Shown: positions 1 to 10,559 of the stretch, piece by piece
Layout: each line of letters opens with the position of its first letter
Position numbering within the stretch: position 1 is the stretch's first letter
Assembly (NCBI GenBank): GCA_016648135.1
Contig: JADDOH010014843.1
Location: 1 to 64,000 of the forward strand
Source: Agrypnia vestita
Lineage: Eukaryota; Arthropoda; Insecta; Trichoptera; Phryganeidae
DNA: 64,000 nt
Direction: 5' to 3'
The notes under the pieces: generated by a model
Told to the model about the DNA's origin: nothing
Seen by the model: only the letters and a program-made list of their open reading frames with translations
Database searches by the model: none
Made by a program: the position numbers and the translations under genes

Positions 1-640
1 TCTGTCCGTAACTTGCTGGAATGACAACTTTGATAATTCGAGTGTGACAGGCAATCAGCGCGCCGCTCATGTTTCGCGGTCGTCATTAATTATTATTATT
101 TCCCGTGATTTTACGCAGATGTGTACGGCTAGTTTCAAAATAGACTTTTTATTTATTTATTTATTTATTTATTTAGAGTATTCACAAGTTCACAGTACAA
201 TAAATCAAAGAAACATCTTGAAATATCCTACTGGAGCTCAATTATGAACGACTCGATATATCAATGTAATTTCAGACCTTAACGCTAATCTTACCAATTA
301 TATAAGAAATAAAACAAGAGAAAAGTGAAATAAACAAAGTTTGATAGCAGCAATAAACAAAGTATGAAAACAATTTTTAATTATTTTTTAAAACAACACT
401 AGTTTTTACAATAGTTTTTAGAACAACACTCTCCCAAACATCTTAATAATATTTGAATTCGCATTGAAAATATTGAAAACATTTTAAAATGTAATGCGAC
501 CTTTTCGGAAAAAGCAATGTATTTATTTCGGTGATTGTTACCCATCACTCAAAAATAGACGAGACGTATTTACTTATGCCCGTATAATTACTTAATTGAT
601 TAACATTTACGACTTTTGCAATTTTAGATGAGATCTTTGG
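1..640. other. AT-rich stretch, no gene seen
   Basis: No coding signal is recognised. A (TTTA)n run at 146-175 followed by AT-rich sequence resembles the 3' end of a minus-strand non-LTR retrotransposon, but no conserved protein sequence supports this. Confidence 0.4.
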
Positions 641-689
641 AATCTAATGTTCCAATTGATTGGTATGTTGATTGGGGGGGAATGTGGAG

Positions 690-1085
690 TAAAAGAGATT
701 CATCATCATCATTTTTGGCACTACAACCCTTGGTGGGTCTTGGCCTCCTCAATAATTTTCCTCGACACACCACGGTCTAGTGCCAGCTCTCTCCAGTTTC
801 AAAGCTCTAAGGCAGAGATGTCTCGAGGACGTTGTCGCTCCATCTTAATTGTGGCCTTCCTAAGCTCCTTCACCCTGTCGGCCTTGAGTTCAGCAGGGAC
901 TTTGGTGCTTGATGCTCGGACATTCTCTCCACATGACCCAGCCACCGAAGTCTTCCCAGTTTTATGAATTTTGTGACATTTGGTTCCTTAAATAGAGTAT
1001 AGAGCTCATTGCTGTAACGTCTGCGCCAAAGTTCATTTTCTAGAACCGGTCCGAAGATGCGCCTCAAAATTTTTCTTTCAGGGAT
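690..1085 (-). pseudogene. non-LTR retrotransposon tail (endonuclease-RT type), truncated
   Basis: On the minus strand an open stretch (about 1067-870) reads RRIFGPVLENELWRRRYSNE and then GRLRWLGHVERM, the region C-terminal to the reverse transcriptase in RTE-like non-LTR retrotransposons. After a stop the frame continues weakly to about 690. It ends in a short CAT/ATG microsatellite (699-711) that acts as the 3' tail. The RT catalytic core and everything upstream are missing, so this is a 5'-truncated dead copy. The element clade is inferred from the motif style only. Confidence 0.75.
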
Positions 1086-1304
1086 TCATAAAAACCCATA
1101 ACAGGAAGCAGAATTGCATCCTGTGTTTTTATGTCCTCACATACGATCGTGGAATATCACTTGCTTGAATATAGTTGCTTGAACATTTTCGACATAGGAA
1201 CATTGGAATATGTTTTAATTGCCGCAGTATCGGCCAACTTCTGAGATACAATATTATTTGATGGGCCGATAAATAAAGGAGTATATTCGCACGTTTGAAT
1301 ATCA

Positions 1305-1600
1305 CTTTCTTAACTGATCGTCAACTTGATCTTAAAAACAATTACTCGGAAGACTCCGCAACACTCTAGAAAAAACTGGAACATTCTCGTAAATACTGGA
1401 AATGTCGAGTAAATACTAGAAACGAAAAGGAAGTCATTACCAGCGATAAAGCGTAGCGAAAGCAGTGTAGCCAGCGCTTGTAAACCGAGTGACGAGATAT
1501 CGTGCGAGTACTAAGTATGAAATTGAGTGGAATATTCTCGAAAGTGATCGATGCTATAGAAACAAATGTAGAAACAGAAAGTTTCACATCTAGAAATATC
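1305..1600 (+). repeat. dispersed repeat with heat-shock element
   Basis: This segment matches 44880-45240 in reverse complement, for example around GATCGATGC and the CCAGCGATAAA motif. It contains a perfect three-unit heat-shock element at 1529-1543 (gGAAt-aTTCt-cGAAa) and a weaker one near 1377. The TATA box present in the 45-kb copy is not preserved here. Confidence 0.6.
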
Positions 1601-1703
1601 CATAATTTTGCAATATTTGAAGCCCTAGTAAGATAAATAGTTAATTTTTTAAATTTATTTATTCATTGAGTAAGTAAAAACAAATTATTAAACTGCTTAT
1701 TTG

Positions 1704-1835
1704 TTATTTATAAAAATACAACTCGCATACGGAACAAGTAGTGTAACTTAAACATATATACAACTTCCAAAAAATTGATAGATGTGGCAGTCCATCATGG
1801 GTGGAAATGTGAACGTTATACTCGAGCCATCGTAA
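1704..1835. repeat. fragment of unclassified dispersed repeat
   Basis: The phrase ATATATACAACTTCCAAAAAA followed by CATCATGGGTGGAAATG recurs at 20700-20760 inside the insertion in the copia leader. It is a short fragment of the same family. Confidence 0.45.
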
Positions 1836-2192
1836 GATGGCATTTTTGACAGACAGATAATAGTGTTGTGACACACTTAAAATCATTATCGAAAAAATTC
1901 AGTCGAAAAAAAAATTCTTCGCACGGTGTGAGTTGAGAAAGTCTTTGTACATAAAAAAGGTTATAGAAGAATAATAAAACACATTTCACAAAGTCCAAAT
2001 TAACGAGCAGGGGTCAAAATATAAAAGCATCAATGTCCGAAATCTAAAGCCAGGTAAAAAACAATGTCGTAATCACAGCGTGCACACATTCGTTCTTTCC
2101 GTAACAACGTTAAAACAAAACTGTCAAAACCTTAGAGTATCTACAACATATAGAGGGATAATAAAGCATTTTACCAAACCTTTATACGTGGT

Positions 2193-2241
2193 AAAATACT
2201 TTTTTATTAAAATATTTATTATTTTAATAAAAAAGTATTTT
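2193..2241. repeat. perfect AT-rich hairpin
   Basis: Two 21-base arms (2193-2213 and 2221-2241) are exact reverse complements around a 7-base loop. Composition is A/T with a few G/C, so it may be a MITE remnant or a chance palindrome in AT-rich DNA. Confidence 0.6.
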
Positions 2242-2299
2242 AATATAATATAAATTTAATATAAAAAAAAATTATTAAAATACTTATAAAAAAAAAAAT

Positions 2300-3300
2300 T
2301 ACTCAGTTCAAACAATATGGCGACACATGAGAAAAAAAGAGACAAAAAAACATCACCCGGTCTGATCCGACTTTTATTGTTTTGTAGCCGTTTTCTTTGC
2401 CCTCTAATAAAGCCATAGAAAAAGATCATATTTAGAGGGCACAATCGATCTGTCAGATTTGTTGTGTTATTTTGGATACTTATTCTGCGTATTCTACGCA
2501 TATTATACAGGCAATCAATATCCTATAACATTTTGAATCATTTCGTTCATTCCATATTTAATGTTGATGGACATCACTACTCTGGCGTTCGCGCAATAAA
2601 GTATAGCATTTGTCCTCCAATGTTTAGCTGTCATTAATTACGAAACTTCATGTAAGTCTAAACGTCAAAAGTGCCATCATAGAGTGTCCGTACTGTACAT
2701 AGTGTAATATGGTTGCGTGGAATATGGTTGCTTGAACATTTTCGACTCATAATCGTGGCAGGAATCCACCTGTAAAGTATTGTGGACTAGCTCTGTTACA
2801 CCTTGTATATAGCGAAAATTTTTTGATAATTTCTAAATCCTGGAGAAAATGCGCCATTCGGCGTCCCAAAGGCATACAGCGTATTCCCTTCAAGATTCCT
2901 CCACAGCCGTGTTTCCATTATCCTTGTTATCCCTGATCAAACTGCACATCACGTCTCGATGAAGTAACTTATTCTTCTTCTTGGAATCTGTACCTGTGGT
3001 CTCCATAAATTACCTGGCTCTGATAATAAGCCTGGGTTCAATGCGGGAAAACAGGAAAATTACTTCTCAAAAATATTGCAGAATTTGATCTGCATAATAT
3101 GATAGGTTTGAGACGTGCTACATTAGTATGTTGTCGTTTGAACAAATCAACTTCCTGAAAGCCAACTTCTCAAGAAAATAAATTATTTTATTTTTAGGGT
3201 AGGATTATACTTTGAGCGCTCGAAAAAGGCTACTATTACCTTATTATATTTACTTATTTTTTGTGAGATTATGAATAAAAATATCAAGTTTTCAAATCAA
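2300..3300. other. no gene seen; MITE end at 2715-2810
   Basis: No coding sequence is recognised. At 2715-2810 a fragment shares TTGCTTGAACATTTTCGAC and the GACTAGCTCTGTTACA end with sequences at 12200, 26120-26360 and 49200. It is a solitary end of the foldback-related MITE family. Confidence 0.4.
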
Positions 3301-3364
3301 ATCAAAGTTTTTATTAGGCTTAACAAATACACTCTTGAAATACATTGAAATAAAAAATATTATA

Positions 3365-3871
3365 CAGGGTTATTTGTAAAACATTAATAACCTCGCAGGA
3401 CTATATTCCTGCCTTGATTATGAGTCGAACACGACTATTATTACGACCTAATATCAATAGTTAGAGATATGCGACATCAAAGTTTAGATTTTTTTCAATA
3501 TTTCTGACTTATTTTTTTGTAAATCGTTGGACTATCATTACAGTAACTTATATCGAATATGAAAAATTCATTCGTTTCAATTCAAGTTAAATAAAACGAT
3601 AAAAACCCAATGTTTTCCAATTGGTATTCGAAGGTTTTTATTATTTTATTTGACTTATATTAAAGGGAATAAATTTTCATATTCGATATTCTGTAATGAT
3701 AGTCGAACGATTGACAAAAGAAGTCAGAAATATTGAAAGAAAATGCAACTTTTGATGTTGCATATCTCCATGACTATTGATATTAGGTCATAATAGCTTG
3801 ATCATTTTCGACTCATAATTAAGACAGGAATATAGTCCTGCGAGGCTTTTAATGTTTTCCAAATAACCCTG
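3365..3871. mobile_element. foldback MITE, complete copy
   Basis: The element begins CAGGGTTATTTG and ends CAAATAACCCTG, and each half is largely the reverse complement of the other, so the copy can fold into one long hairpin around a central TTCCAATTGG core. It is flanked by TATA on both sides, a 4-bp target duplication. Related copies lie at 34641-35159 and 58000-58537, with degraded ones at 11395, 26340, 46030 and 49190. No ORF is conserved, so it is nonautonomous. The superfamily is not clear. Confidence 0.85.
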
Positions 3872-4490
3872 TATATTTTATGCACTTTAAACGTGCAAAA
3901 ACACCATTTGAATACAGCGCCTCGAATAGTAGGTGGGTCAGCGCTGGTGTTGAGATTTCAAAAATGGACCATCTAAAACTAAATAAAATGAATTTGTGCA
4001 ATCAACTGAACTAAAATTTGTAATTTACATGCAAAAATAACAAAATGGCGGCGAAAAAAAAAAGAAAAAAATTTCATGTTTTTTCGCTTCTTTTTGCAAA
4101 AAAAAAACTTTAAATATATTTTTTTAATAAGTTCTGGTTAAGTCAGTTGCTATGAGTGTTCAGAATATCTACACTCATAGGAACTCATATAAATAAAATT
4201 TCATAACAATTGGTTCAGTAGTTTCGAAAATTTTAAGCTGTGTAAAAAAGTAGTTTGGAGATAAACGCGTTCAAGGTTTTTGTAAAGGAAAAATTACAAC
4301 AAATTTACTTAGGCTTGCCCGCTCTATACAAAATGCTTCTTCCAATTTTTCCTTTTCGATTTTCGAAATTCTTTTTTTTTTTTCAAAGTTTCAAAGTAGA
4401 ATCTTGCCTTGATATTAGTACTTATTTGCATACTTTTGAGAAAATGTGCTTAAATTCTTCACCCGTTAAACACAAAAAAATTGACAATTC
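3872..4490. other. no gene seen
   Basis: AT-rich sequence with homopolymer runs. The open frame at 4255-4647 runs through low-complexity sequence and into the Penelope-type repeat at 4500, so it is not treated as a gene. Confidence 0.4.
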
Positions 4491-4496
4491 AAAACA

Positions 4497-4600
4497 GCAT
4501 TCTGTGTGTAGTTTTCTGGGGTATTCTGATCCGCGTATATCTGACCAATCTTCCCGACGTTTCGCATCTCATCGCAGGGTCCATCATCAGGGCGCACAGT
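4497..4600 (-). mobile_element. Penelope-type terminal fragment
   Basis: This single-arm copy matches the repeat ends at 6110-6345 and 36517-36735. It carries a hammerhead-like core on the minus strand at 4553-4593: CTGATGA (4590-4584) and GAAACGTC (4563-4556). Stem II is largely lost and stem I is reduced to two pairs, so this copy looks decayed. Confidence 0.6.
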
Positions 4601-4781
4601 TTTTGAAGAAGAATGTTTTTTATGTACCATTTCAGAAATTATTTTAAAATTTACAATTTTTATGAATACTGTTAATGCATCTGTTGTTTAAAAAAGTAGT
4701 TTAGAATCTAAATAGCATTTGAAAATAAAATTTAATAGTAAATACACTAAATGGACCATTAGAAATGTCCAGATGCCTTGA

Positions 4782-4860
4782 TCTATACTAATATATAAGG
4801 AGTTTGTAAGTTTGTATGTAGGAGGTAATCTCCGAGATTCATCAATATCGGTACGTTGCG
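4782..4860 (+). mobile_element. possible Helitron 5' end
   Basis: The string TCTATACTAATATATAAG followed by a TTTGT-rich stretch resembles 5' ends of insect Helitrons, which start with TC next to an A. No matching 3' end has been assigned, so this is tentative. Confidence 0.35.
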
Positions 4861-5561
4861 ATTTCAAATTTATTAATTTTAGCCGGCGGTTTCAACTTTG
4901 ACATTGCGTCGGAACAAAATGGCATATTATTATTTAATATGACAACTAAGAAATATGGTTTAATGAATTGTATTTATTATAGTAAGGAAGTAAAAGATTA
5001 TAAAATTTGTTTTAAGCTTTAAAACAAGGTGTTTAATATTTTGGTCGATTACGAATACATACGAAGAAAGAGGGTATAAAAGCATCTCTTCAATTCTTTT
5101 TTTATCTACTTTTTTCAAGTTAAGTTTTCGAGTTAGCTCGTAACTTAGATGTGTTTAAAATCGAATGGTTTTTTAGAATCGATTTTAAATTATGGTTGGT
5201 AATAAAATTCATTTTGTGTTCTATAGAAGGGACCTTCAATAGCACTCCATCTATATCCACCTGTAGACACATCAATCTAATCTCAAATATTGCGTTAGGG
5301 TAAAAACGCAGACAACAATCGTATCGGTGACGCTTGTAAAGTTTTTTTACAGAAATGTACCCGAGTTTGTTGTACCCTATAAGACGCCATTGTTATTAAC
5401 AACGTTTGTATTTTTATTGTTTGATTTATAGAAATGTTGTCATTTAAATAAACAGTAAGTGAGTAAGTAGTTGAATCTTAGTGATTTGCTTTAGTCTGAT
5501 TATTATTCTCAATTTATTTTATCCTTTATTATTTTTCATTATTAATTATAATGAAATGAAA

Positions 5562-5588
5562 CCTAACCTAACCTAACCTAACCTAACC
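5562..5588. repeat. interstitial telomere-type repeat (CCTAA)n
   Basis: About five uninterrupted CCTAA units, the complement of the insect telomere repeat TTAGG. It sits in ordinary AT-rich sequence, so it is an interstitial tract and not a chromosome end. Confidence 0.85.
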
Positions 5589-5749
5589 GTTAAAAGTGTA
5601 TTGTGTAACTACTCGTATATTATATCCAAATGTTCACGAAATGTTCATACTTTGTACTATAATGTCACTCTAGGTCACCATCTATTAGGGTAATTATTGA
5701 CCTGTTTACGGTCTGTTTGTTAAAAAATAAAAAAATAAAAATATACTTA

Positions 5750-5968
5750 TTTACTTACTTACCATCACGCCGTTTCCCCGTGGGGGTAGGCAGAGAGGAT
5801 AGAGCGCCACACTCTTCTATCCTGACATACAACTCTCGCCTCATCCACATTCATACATCTTCGCATGCAAGTTCGCCGGTTGTTGAGGCTTCTAACGGGA
5901 CCATCTTCCAGTATCTGGTTGATCTGGTCATGCCACGTTGAATTGGCGTTAACTTTGTGGAATGGCAT
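5750..5968 (-). pseudogene. non-LTR retrotransposon 3' end (GTTA-tail family)
   Basis: The minus strand encodes a conserved C-terminus: WHDQINQILEDGP, then RRTCMRRCMN, then RRVWRSILSAYPHGE, ending with a stop and a short TAAG-type microsatellite tail at 5745-5760. This is the most abundant LINE tail in the window (also near 8020, 9575, 21703, 23895, 28838, 30999, 39465, 40430 and 50640). Only about 65 codons remain, so it is a 5'-truncated insertion. Confidence 0.8.
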
Positions 5969-6162
5969 ATTTTAATTATATATAAATATAGCACTTGTCT
6001 AAGACCACTTGCAAGTCTCACAAGTGGACTTGGACAAGTCGTCAGTTTGGAAATGTCCGCTGGTTACAGGACCTTACAGGAAGTAACGGACAGACACACA
6101 ACGAAATTATTTTCTGTGTATAGTTTTCTGGGATATTCTGCCGCGTATGTGTGACCTCTCTG

Positions 6163-6203
6163 GCCGACTATTCGAATCCCATTGCAGGGTCCATCATCAG
6201 GGC
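6163..6203 (-). ncRNA. decayed hammerhead-like motif
   Basis: The CTGATGA box (6200-6194) is intact, but the expected GAAACGTC reads GAATAGTC, destroying the GAAA core and the palindromic stem III. Predicted inactive. Confidence 0.5.
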
Positions 6204-6245
6204 TAATGTGACGCGATGACAGCCCTGATGATGGACATGATGACA

Positions 6246-6286
6246 GCTCTGATGACGGACCCTGCAATGGGATCCGAAACGTCGGC
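6246..6286 (+). ncRNA. hammerhead-like ribozyme core (Penelope type)
   Basis: CTGATGA at 6249-6255, one unpaired base, stem II GGACCC with GGG-A-TCC (one bulged A), then GAA followed by the self-complementary ACGT and C at 6276-6283. Stem I is three pairs (6246-6248 with 6284-6286, one of them G-U). Penelope elements are known to carry hammerheads in their terminal repeats, where the self-complementary stem III lets two copies pair as a dimer. Activity is inferred only. Confidence 0.6.
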
Positions 6287-6739
6287 CAGAGAGGTCACAT
6301 ATACACGGCAGAATATCCCAGAAAACTATACACAGAAGATTCTGAACGGCCGTGAAAACCTGAGAACATTTTTAATGAAATTATACTTATCTGGATATTT
6401 CAAATAGCTGAGTTTTACAGTTTCCTTAGTTAATTTATTATTTATTTTAATAGTTAATAGTAGTAGTAGTTTAATAATTATAACTTCAAAAATTATTTGA
6501 ATTTCGAAGTGGAAATTATGACATGGCATACAATTTAATGTTGAAAAGTATAAGATAGATGAAATTGACAATTTCACACTTATTTTACATTAAACCATCG
6601 AGCATGTTAATGATTGCCAGTTGCTTTCTGCTATTAAAGCAATATAATTATATGCAATGTTATGTAATATTAATAGTACAGGAAAGATACGCTATTAATT
6701 ATTTATCCACGCTCACTCGAGGAAAATTTCATTTTTACT

Positions 6740-7060
6740 TCATCTTATATATAAAAATTTAGCTTGCGTGTGTTTGTGTTCGCAAAACTCGAAAAGTAGT
6801 CGGCCGATCGACTTGAAATTTCGACGCAACGTTGCATTCCAATACGCGCGTGTTTATATCTTTATCCATAAAACTCAATGTCTATCTGTCTGTCTGTTCT
6901 CTATACAATGCTACACCGTTTGTCCGATCTGACCAAAATTTTGCATACTTATTCTTTAGAACCCGGCGAGTAACATGGGTGCTATTTCCCCCCTCCCCTT
7001 TTACCCTCTACCACCCCCTGATTAGGGACGTGCAGTGAGAAGAAGATGCGTGACTTTTTC
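6740..7060. repeat. dispersed repeat related to 13560-13745 and 46650-47100
   Basis: The stretch TACACCGTTTGTCCGATCTG and the following TTTCCCCCCTCCCC block recur at 13615-13700 and, in reverse, in the tandem array at 46650-47050. The short reading frames here come from this shared repeat. Confidence 0.6.
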
Positions 7061-7159
7061 CTAAGGATAAATCTTGAAAAGAAACCGAAATAAGATATAC
7101 ATCTCATAATATTTCAACCACTATAATTAACATGTTATTCAGAATTTAATATTCCATAA

Positions 7160-7900
7160 TTTTCTGCCTATTTATATTATGCTTATTTTTGAGCAAGCTC
7201 ATTAGCATGTTCAAAACTAGACTAGCATGCTTAACAACTGTAAACACTTTCCCGTTATTAGCATTCTTATTTTAAGCATGCTCAAAGCTAACAATCAAAC
7301 ACATATGCTTATTACTGGCATGCTCTTGTCATAGAATAGAGACGCTCTTATTCAAAATGGAAACATTGCAAACTGAATCAGGAAATTCAAGTGAATCAAT
7401 AAATCAAAACAGTTCCATCCGCACAGTTTTGATTTTAGTTTTTATAATTTTTATTGTAAGATTTGAATCATTTAAGTATTTTAATAAAGTTTCATAAACA
7501 TTATTTCTTGTCTTGCTATATTATTTTTACATAGCGGTAACCGAGTATTCCACAGACATTCGTGATTCCTATAATAAGTCACGAAAAGTAATGTTTTGTC
7601 ATCTGCCCAACGAGCCATATTTGTTTCATCTGTCGCGGGCTGAGAAGATCGCATTGATAAATAATCGATACTAGACGCAAATGACATTAGCATGCTCGTA
7701 AGCAAGCCTGTTCACACATGCTCAAAAGATAACCCCTTTTCCTCGCAAATCAAATGAACATGCTCAAAATTAATCGGCGGTTGATTTTTGAGCCTTGCTA
7801 GTAATGAGCATGCTCCTCACTAGCAACGTGCGTACACACATGCTACTAAATAACAATGGCTCAAGAACCTCAATACTGCGCGTGCTCACGTGCTAATAAT
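7160..7900. mobile_element. Harbinger-like MITE with MADF remnant, degraded ends
   Basis: The interior matches the better preserved copies at 43616-44314 and 47540-48343. It has many GCATGC/GCATGCTC subterminal repeats and the central block with a short coding remnant. The terminal GGTAC sequences are not recognisable in this copy, so its limits are approximate. Confidence 0.75.
7481..7705 (-). pseudogene. MADF-domain coding remnant inside MITE
   Basis: The minus-strand frame includes TLLFVTYYRNHECLWNT and LCKNNIAR. The pattern of an aliphatic stretch, then Y-R-N-H-E-C-L-W-N, then C-K-N-N-x-x-R resembles the first half of a MADF (Myb/SANT-like) DNA-binding domain. PIF/Harbinger transposons typically encode such a protein beside their transposase. 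The same ~40-codon block is kept in three elements of the window, but no copy encodes a whole domain or a transposase. The assignment rests on motif resemblance. Confidence 0.6.
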
Positions 7901-8019
7901 TAAAGGTTATACTTCTTTGACAATCATAAAAAGTCACATGTACATACGCAAAAGTTTAGAATGCGCAAGCGCCATCTGTCTCGCTGTATTCCAACTCAAG
8001 TTATCATAAACTAGTTTCC

Positions 8020-8265
8020 ATCTAACTAACTAACCATCACGCCGTTTCCCCGCAGGGGTAGGCAGAGAAGATTGAACGCCACACTATTCTATTCTGGCAC
8101 ACCACTTTTGCTTCGGCCACATTCATACATCTTCTCATACAAGTTCTACGGTTGTTGCGGCTTTTAACGGGGCCATCCTCAAACACTTGTTGTATCTGGT
8201 CGTGCCAGGTCTTTCGCGGACGCCCTCTATTTCCGTTGCCTTCAACACTCGCCTCGTAATTACAA
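8020..8265 (-). pseudogene. non-LTR retrotransposon 3' end (GTTA-tail family)
   Basis: Minus-strand residues NRGRPRKTWHDQIQQVFEDG, RRTCMRRCMN and a final SAYPCGETA stop, followed by a (TTAG)n tail at 8020-8034. It belongs to a subfamily with QQVFEDGP where other copies have NQILEDGP. The 5' truncation lies at about 8258, where unrelated AT-rich sequence begins. Confidence 0.8.
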
Positions 8266-8405
8266 AAAATCAAAAATACACATTTAATACAGTGTCCACT
8301 TGTGTAAAAAAAGAGAAAACAAATCAGTGAGAACATAATTTAATGACCGTAATAAGACATTATGAATTTGATCACAATTACATTGGCAAATAGAACATAA
8401 ACAGT

Positions 8406-8591
8406 AGCTTGTTGGTCTTGTGGTTAGGACTCTCGCCTCGTGATCCAAAGATCGCAGGTTCGAATCTCACACCAGACAAGCAAGTCACTCCTATTTTCAT
8501 AGCACAAGCGTTTAGCTTAATTTGAAAATAGTAAGAATATTGATGTGACACGAATTCCATGTTCGCATCTCTATTTAAAAAAAAAAAAAAA
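8406..8591 (+). mobile_element. tRNA-derived SINE, full copy
   Basis: The head resembles a tRNA: an A-box-like stretch with GTGGTTAGGAC and a B box GGTTCGAATCTC at 8458-8469, the pol III promoter elements. The body contains CCTATTTTCATAGCACAAGC and ends with CTATTT plus a poly(A) run (8574-8591). Matching copies are at 21583-21981 (interrupted) and 27779-27965 (minus strand). Confidence 0.85.
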
Positions 8592-9193
8592 CAATACTAC
8601 CAGCACCCGGAGCGCATGCAATTTTCGTAACAGCGTTTTCTAATAATGTGATGTCGTCACTTGTATACAAGAATTGCTATTGGTCAAATCATCGCTCGGG
8701 AAACCGACATCTCAGCTTTCAATTGGTGAGTCGGGACTTCGTCGTGTGAAAAAATCAGTTTCACGATGCGCACGCAATTCGTTGCATCCTAAAAGTTCAC
8801 TCTAAACGCGCCGAATGAAGTGTAACTTTGGAAATTATTTGAATTTCGAAGTGGAGGGTATTAATTGCATCGCGTGCATTTAAAAGTTGAAAAAAATACA
8901 TATTAAATTTAAAAAATATTGATTGTATTTTTTGACTTCTTTTATTTGATTAATTACACCAACATGTTTCTGAAAAACCTTTCGCCTTTGTAATATCGTA
9001 ATTGTCACAATATCGGAATGAAATGTCTTTTGTTTCTTGTTTTCCTAAATTATTTGAAAAATTATTTTTAAATATTATTACTGAAGTTCTTAATTACTCG
9101 CAGTTAAATTTAATTGTTTTACTAATTTCTAATGATTAAAAATCATTCGATTTCAGACCAAAATTATTTATGTGTAAAATAGAAAGTCTAAAT
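8592..9193. other. no gene seen
   Basis: AT-rich unique-looking sequence. The short string GGAAATTATTTGAATTTCGAAG near 8830 also occurs near 6490. No coding signal is recognised. Confidence 0.4.
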
Positions 9194-9748
9194 ATCGTCA
9201 GTCATGGATTTGCCACACATACGTCTAAGGGATCTCATCTCCAACGCATTCAGTTTACTTTCGTTCCTCTTCTGCCAGCTCCAGGATTCACTTCCATACA
9301 TTAGTGTCGGTACCAGAACTCCATTATGTATCGTTAGTTTTGCCTCGGTAGACATATTTCTATTAGAAATTATAGCATTCAAGCACCGTTCCCGGCAGTC
9401 ACTCTCCTCTCTATATCTTTCTCAACATTCCCTCTTCTATCGAACAAACTTCCCAAGTACACAAACTCGTCTACTTGTTCCAAACATTCATTGCCTACTA
9501 GTATTGTCTTACTTTCCTCCTTCTCGAATACCATCACTTGTGACTTGTTTACATTCATAATAATTAACCAGATTAACCAGATACTGGAAGATGGTCCTGT
9601 TATAAGCCTCAACAACCGTCGAGCTTGCATGCGAAGTGTATGAATGTAGATGAAGCGAAAGTTGTAAGTCAGGACAGAAGAGTTATGGCGCTCTATCCTC
9701 TCTGCCTACCCCCACGGGGAAACGGCGTGATGGTAAGTTAGTTAGTTG
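9194..9748 (+). mobile_element. LINE insertion with 5' inversion (twin priming)
   Basis: The right part (9575-9748) is the plus-strand 3' end of the GTTA-tail LINE, closing with GGCGTGATGG and a (TTAG)n tail. The left part (9194-9560) is an internal piece of the same LINE in the opposite orientation, encoding on the minus strand QVDEFVYLGS and LMYGSESWSWQKRNESKLNA. They meet at a short direct duplication (ATTAACCAG twice, 9562-9581). The whole is bounded by a target duplication: GAAAGTCTAAAT at 9182-9193 and GAAAGTCCTAAAT at 9749-9761, one base apart in length. Confidence 0.88.
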
Positions 9749-9761
9749 GAAAGTCCTAAAT

Positions 9762-10360
9762 TTTTGTCAAAACCGTGATCATTTTCTAATAAATGATTTG
9801 CAAATTCAGAAAAATCACGATTATTCGGACATCTTAAATGCTCTTAACTCTTATATTGAAATTTACATTGAAAAAAAAACATATTGAACTGATTAAATTG
9901 ACAATAGTACGCAGCGGCAACAAAATAGCGACCGCTGGGCCTGCAGCGGCAACCGACCGCGGCCCGCTGCTTTCTGCTAAAACGCAATATAATTATACTA
10001 TGTGATATTAATAGTACTGGGAAGATACGCTTTTAATTATTTACCATGCTTATTCTGGGAATGTTTGATTTTTATATCATAAAATTATAATATTGTTAAT
10101 GTACTTGCAATATTTTTTTTGAACAGGACTGAATTGGTGATGAGAATTTGTATTTATTTTTTCCGAAACTATATTTTTTTTACAAATATATATTTTTTTG
10201 CCAATCTTGCAAAATGAGACCTATAGAGGATTTATCTTATAACTTTATAATTAAATTTTGCAATTAAGTTTTCTTCATAAAAGGCAGTCTCATTTCATTA
10301 TGTCATCTTGTATAATAAAACAACGTGTTTGTTTCACGAAACGATAGCGAAAGACATTTA
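9762..10360. other. no gene seen
   Basis: AT-rich with a short GC-rich patch at 9905-9970 (repeated CAGCGGC). Nothing recognised. Confidence 0.35.
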
Positions 10361-10361
10361 T

Positions 10362-10559
10362 TCAATAGAAGTTTAACAATAAAATTTCATAGATGGTGTT
10401 AGTATAGCTCGACCACAATAACTTGGCGTGCGGCGACTTTGGAACCCGCCGCGCCCGCACCCGGCGGTAACCCCTCGCCCTGTCATTCAGTACAATTTTG
10501 TATTTGCTCGGGAGCTGTGACATCTCGATTACCAATATACACTGAATTATTATGTCCAA
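10362..10559 (-). CDS. conserved short ORF in MITE (unknown function)
   Basis: The 65-codon minus-strand ORF contains MSQLPSK followed by LNDRARGYRR and an arginine-rich stretch. The paired copy at 31490 on the plus strand preserves MSQLPSK and ELNDRARGYRR in the same relation. I do not recognise the family. It could be a leftover N-terminal exon of a transposase. Its frame is kept between two diverged copies, which is the only evidence that it is coding. Confidence 0.4.
   Translation of the reverse strand: MDIIIQCILVIEMSQLPSKYKIVLNDRARGYRRVRARRVPKSPHAKLLWSSYTNTIYEILLLNFY

Larger units (their letters stand above)
6110..6345. mobile_element. Penelope-type foldback fragment, two opposed arms
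   Basis: Two inverted arms share TAGTTTTCTGGGATATTCTG and the GGACCCTGCAATGGGATC block. Each arm has a hammerhead-like core, left on the minus strand and right on the plus strand, so the cores point away from the centre. The left core has lost its GAAAC palindrome (see 6163-6203); the right one is intact. Confidence 0.7.

Noticed and set aside
8406..8480. functional tRNA gene
   Set aside because: The tRNA-like head is followed by a conserved body and poly(A) shared with two other loci, so it is a SINE.
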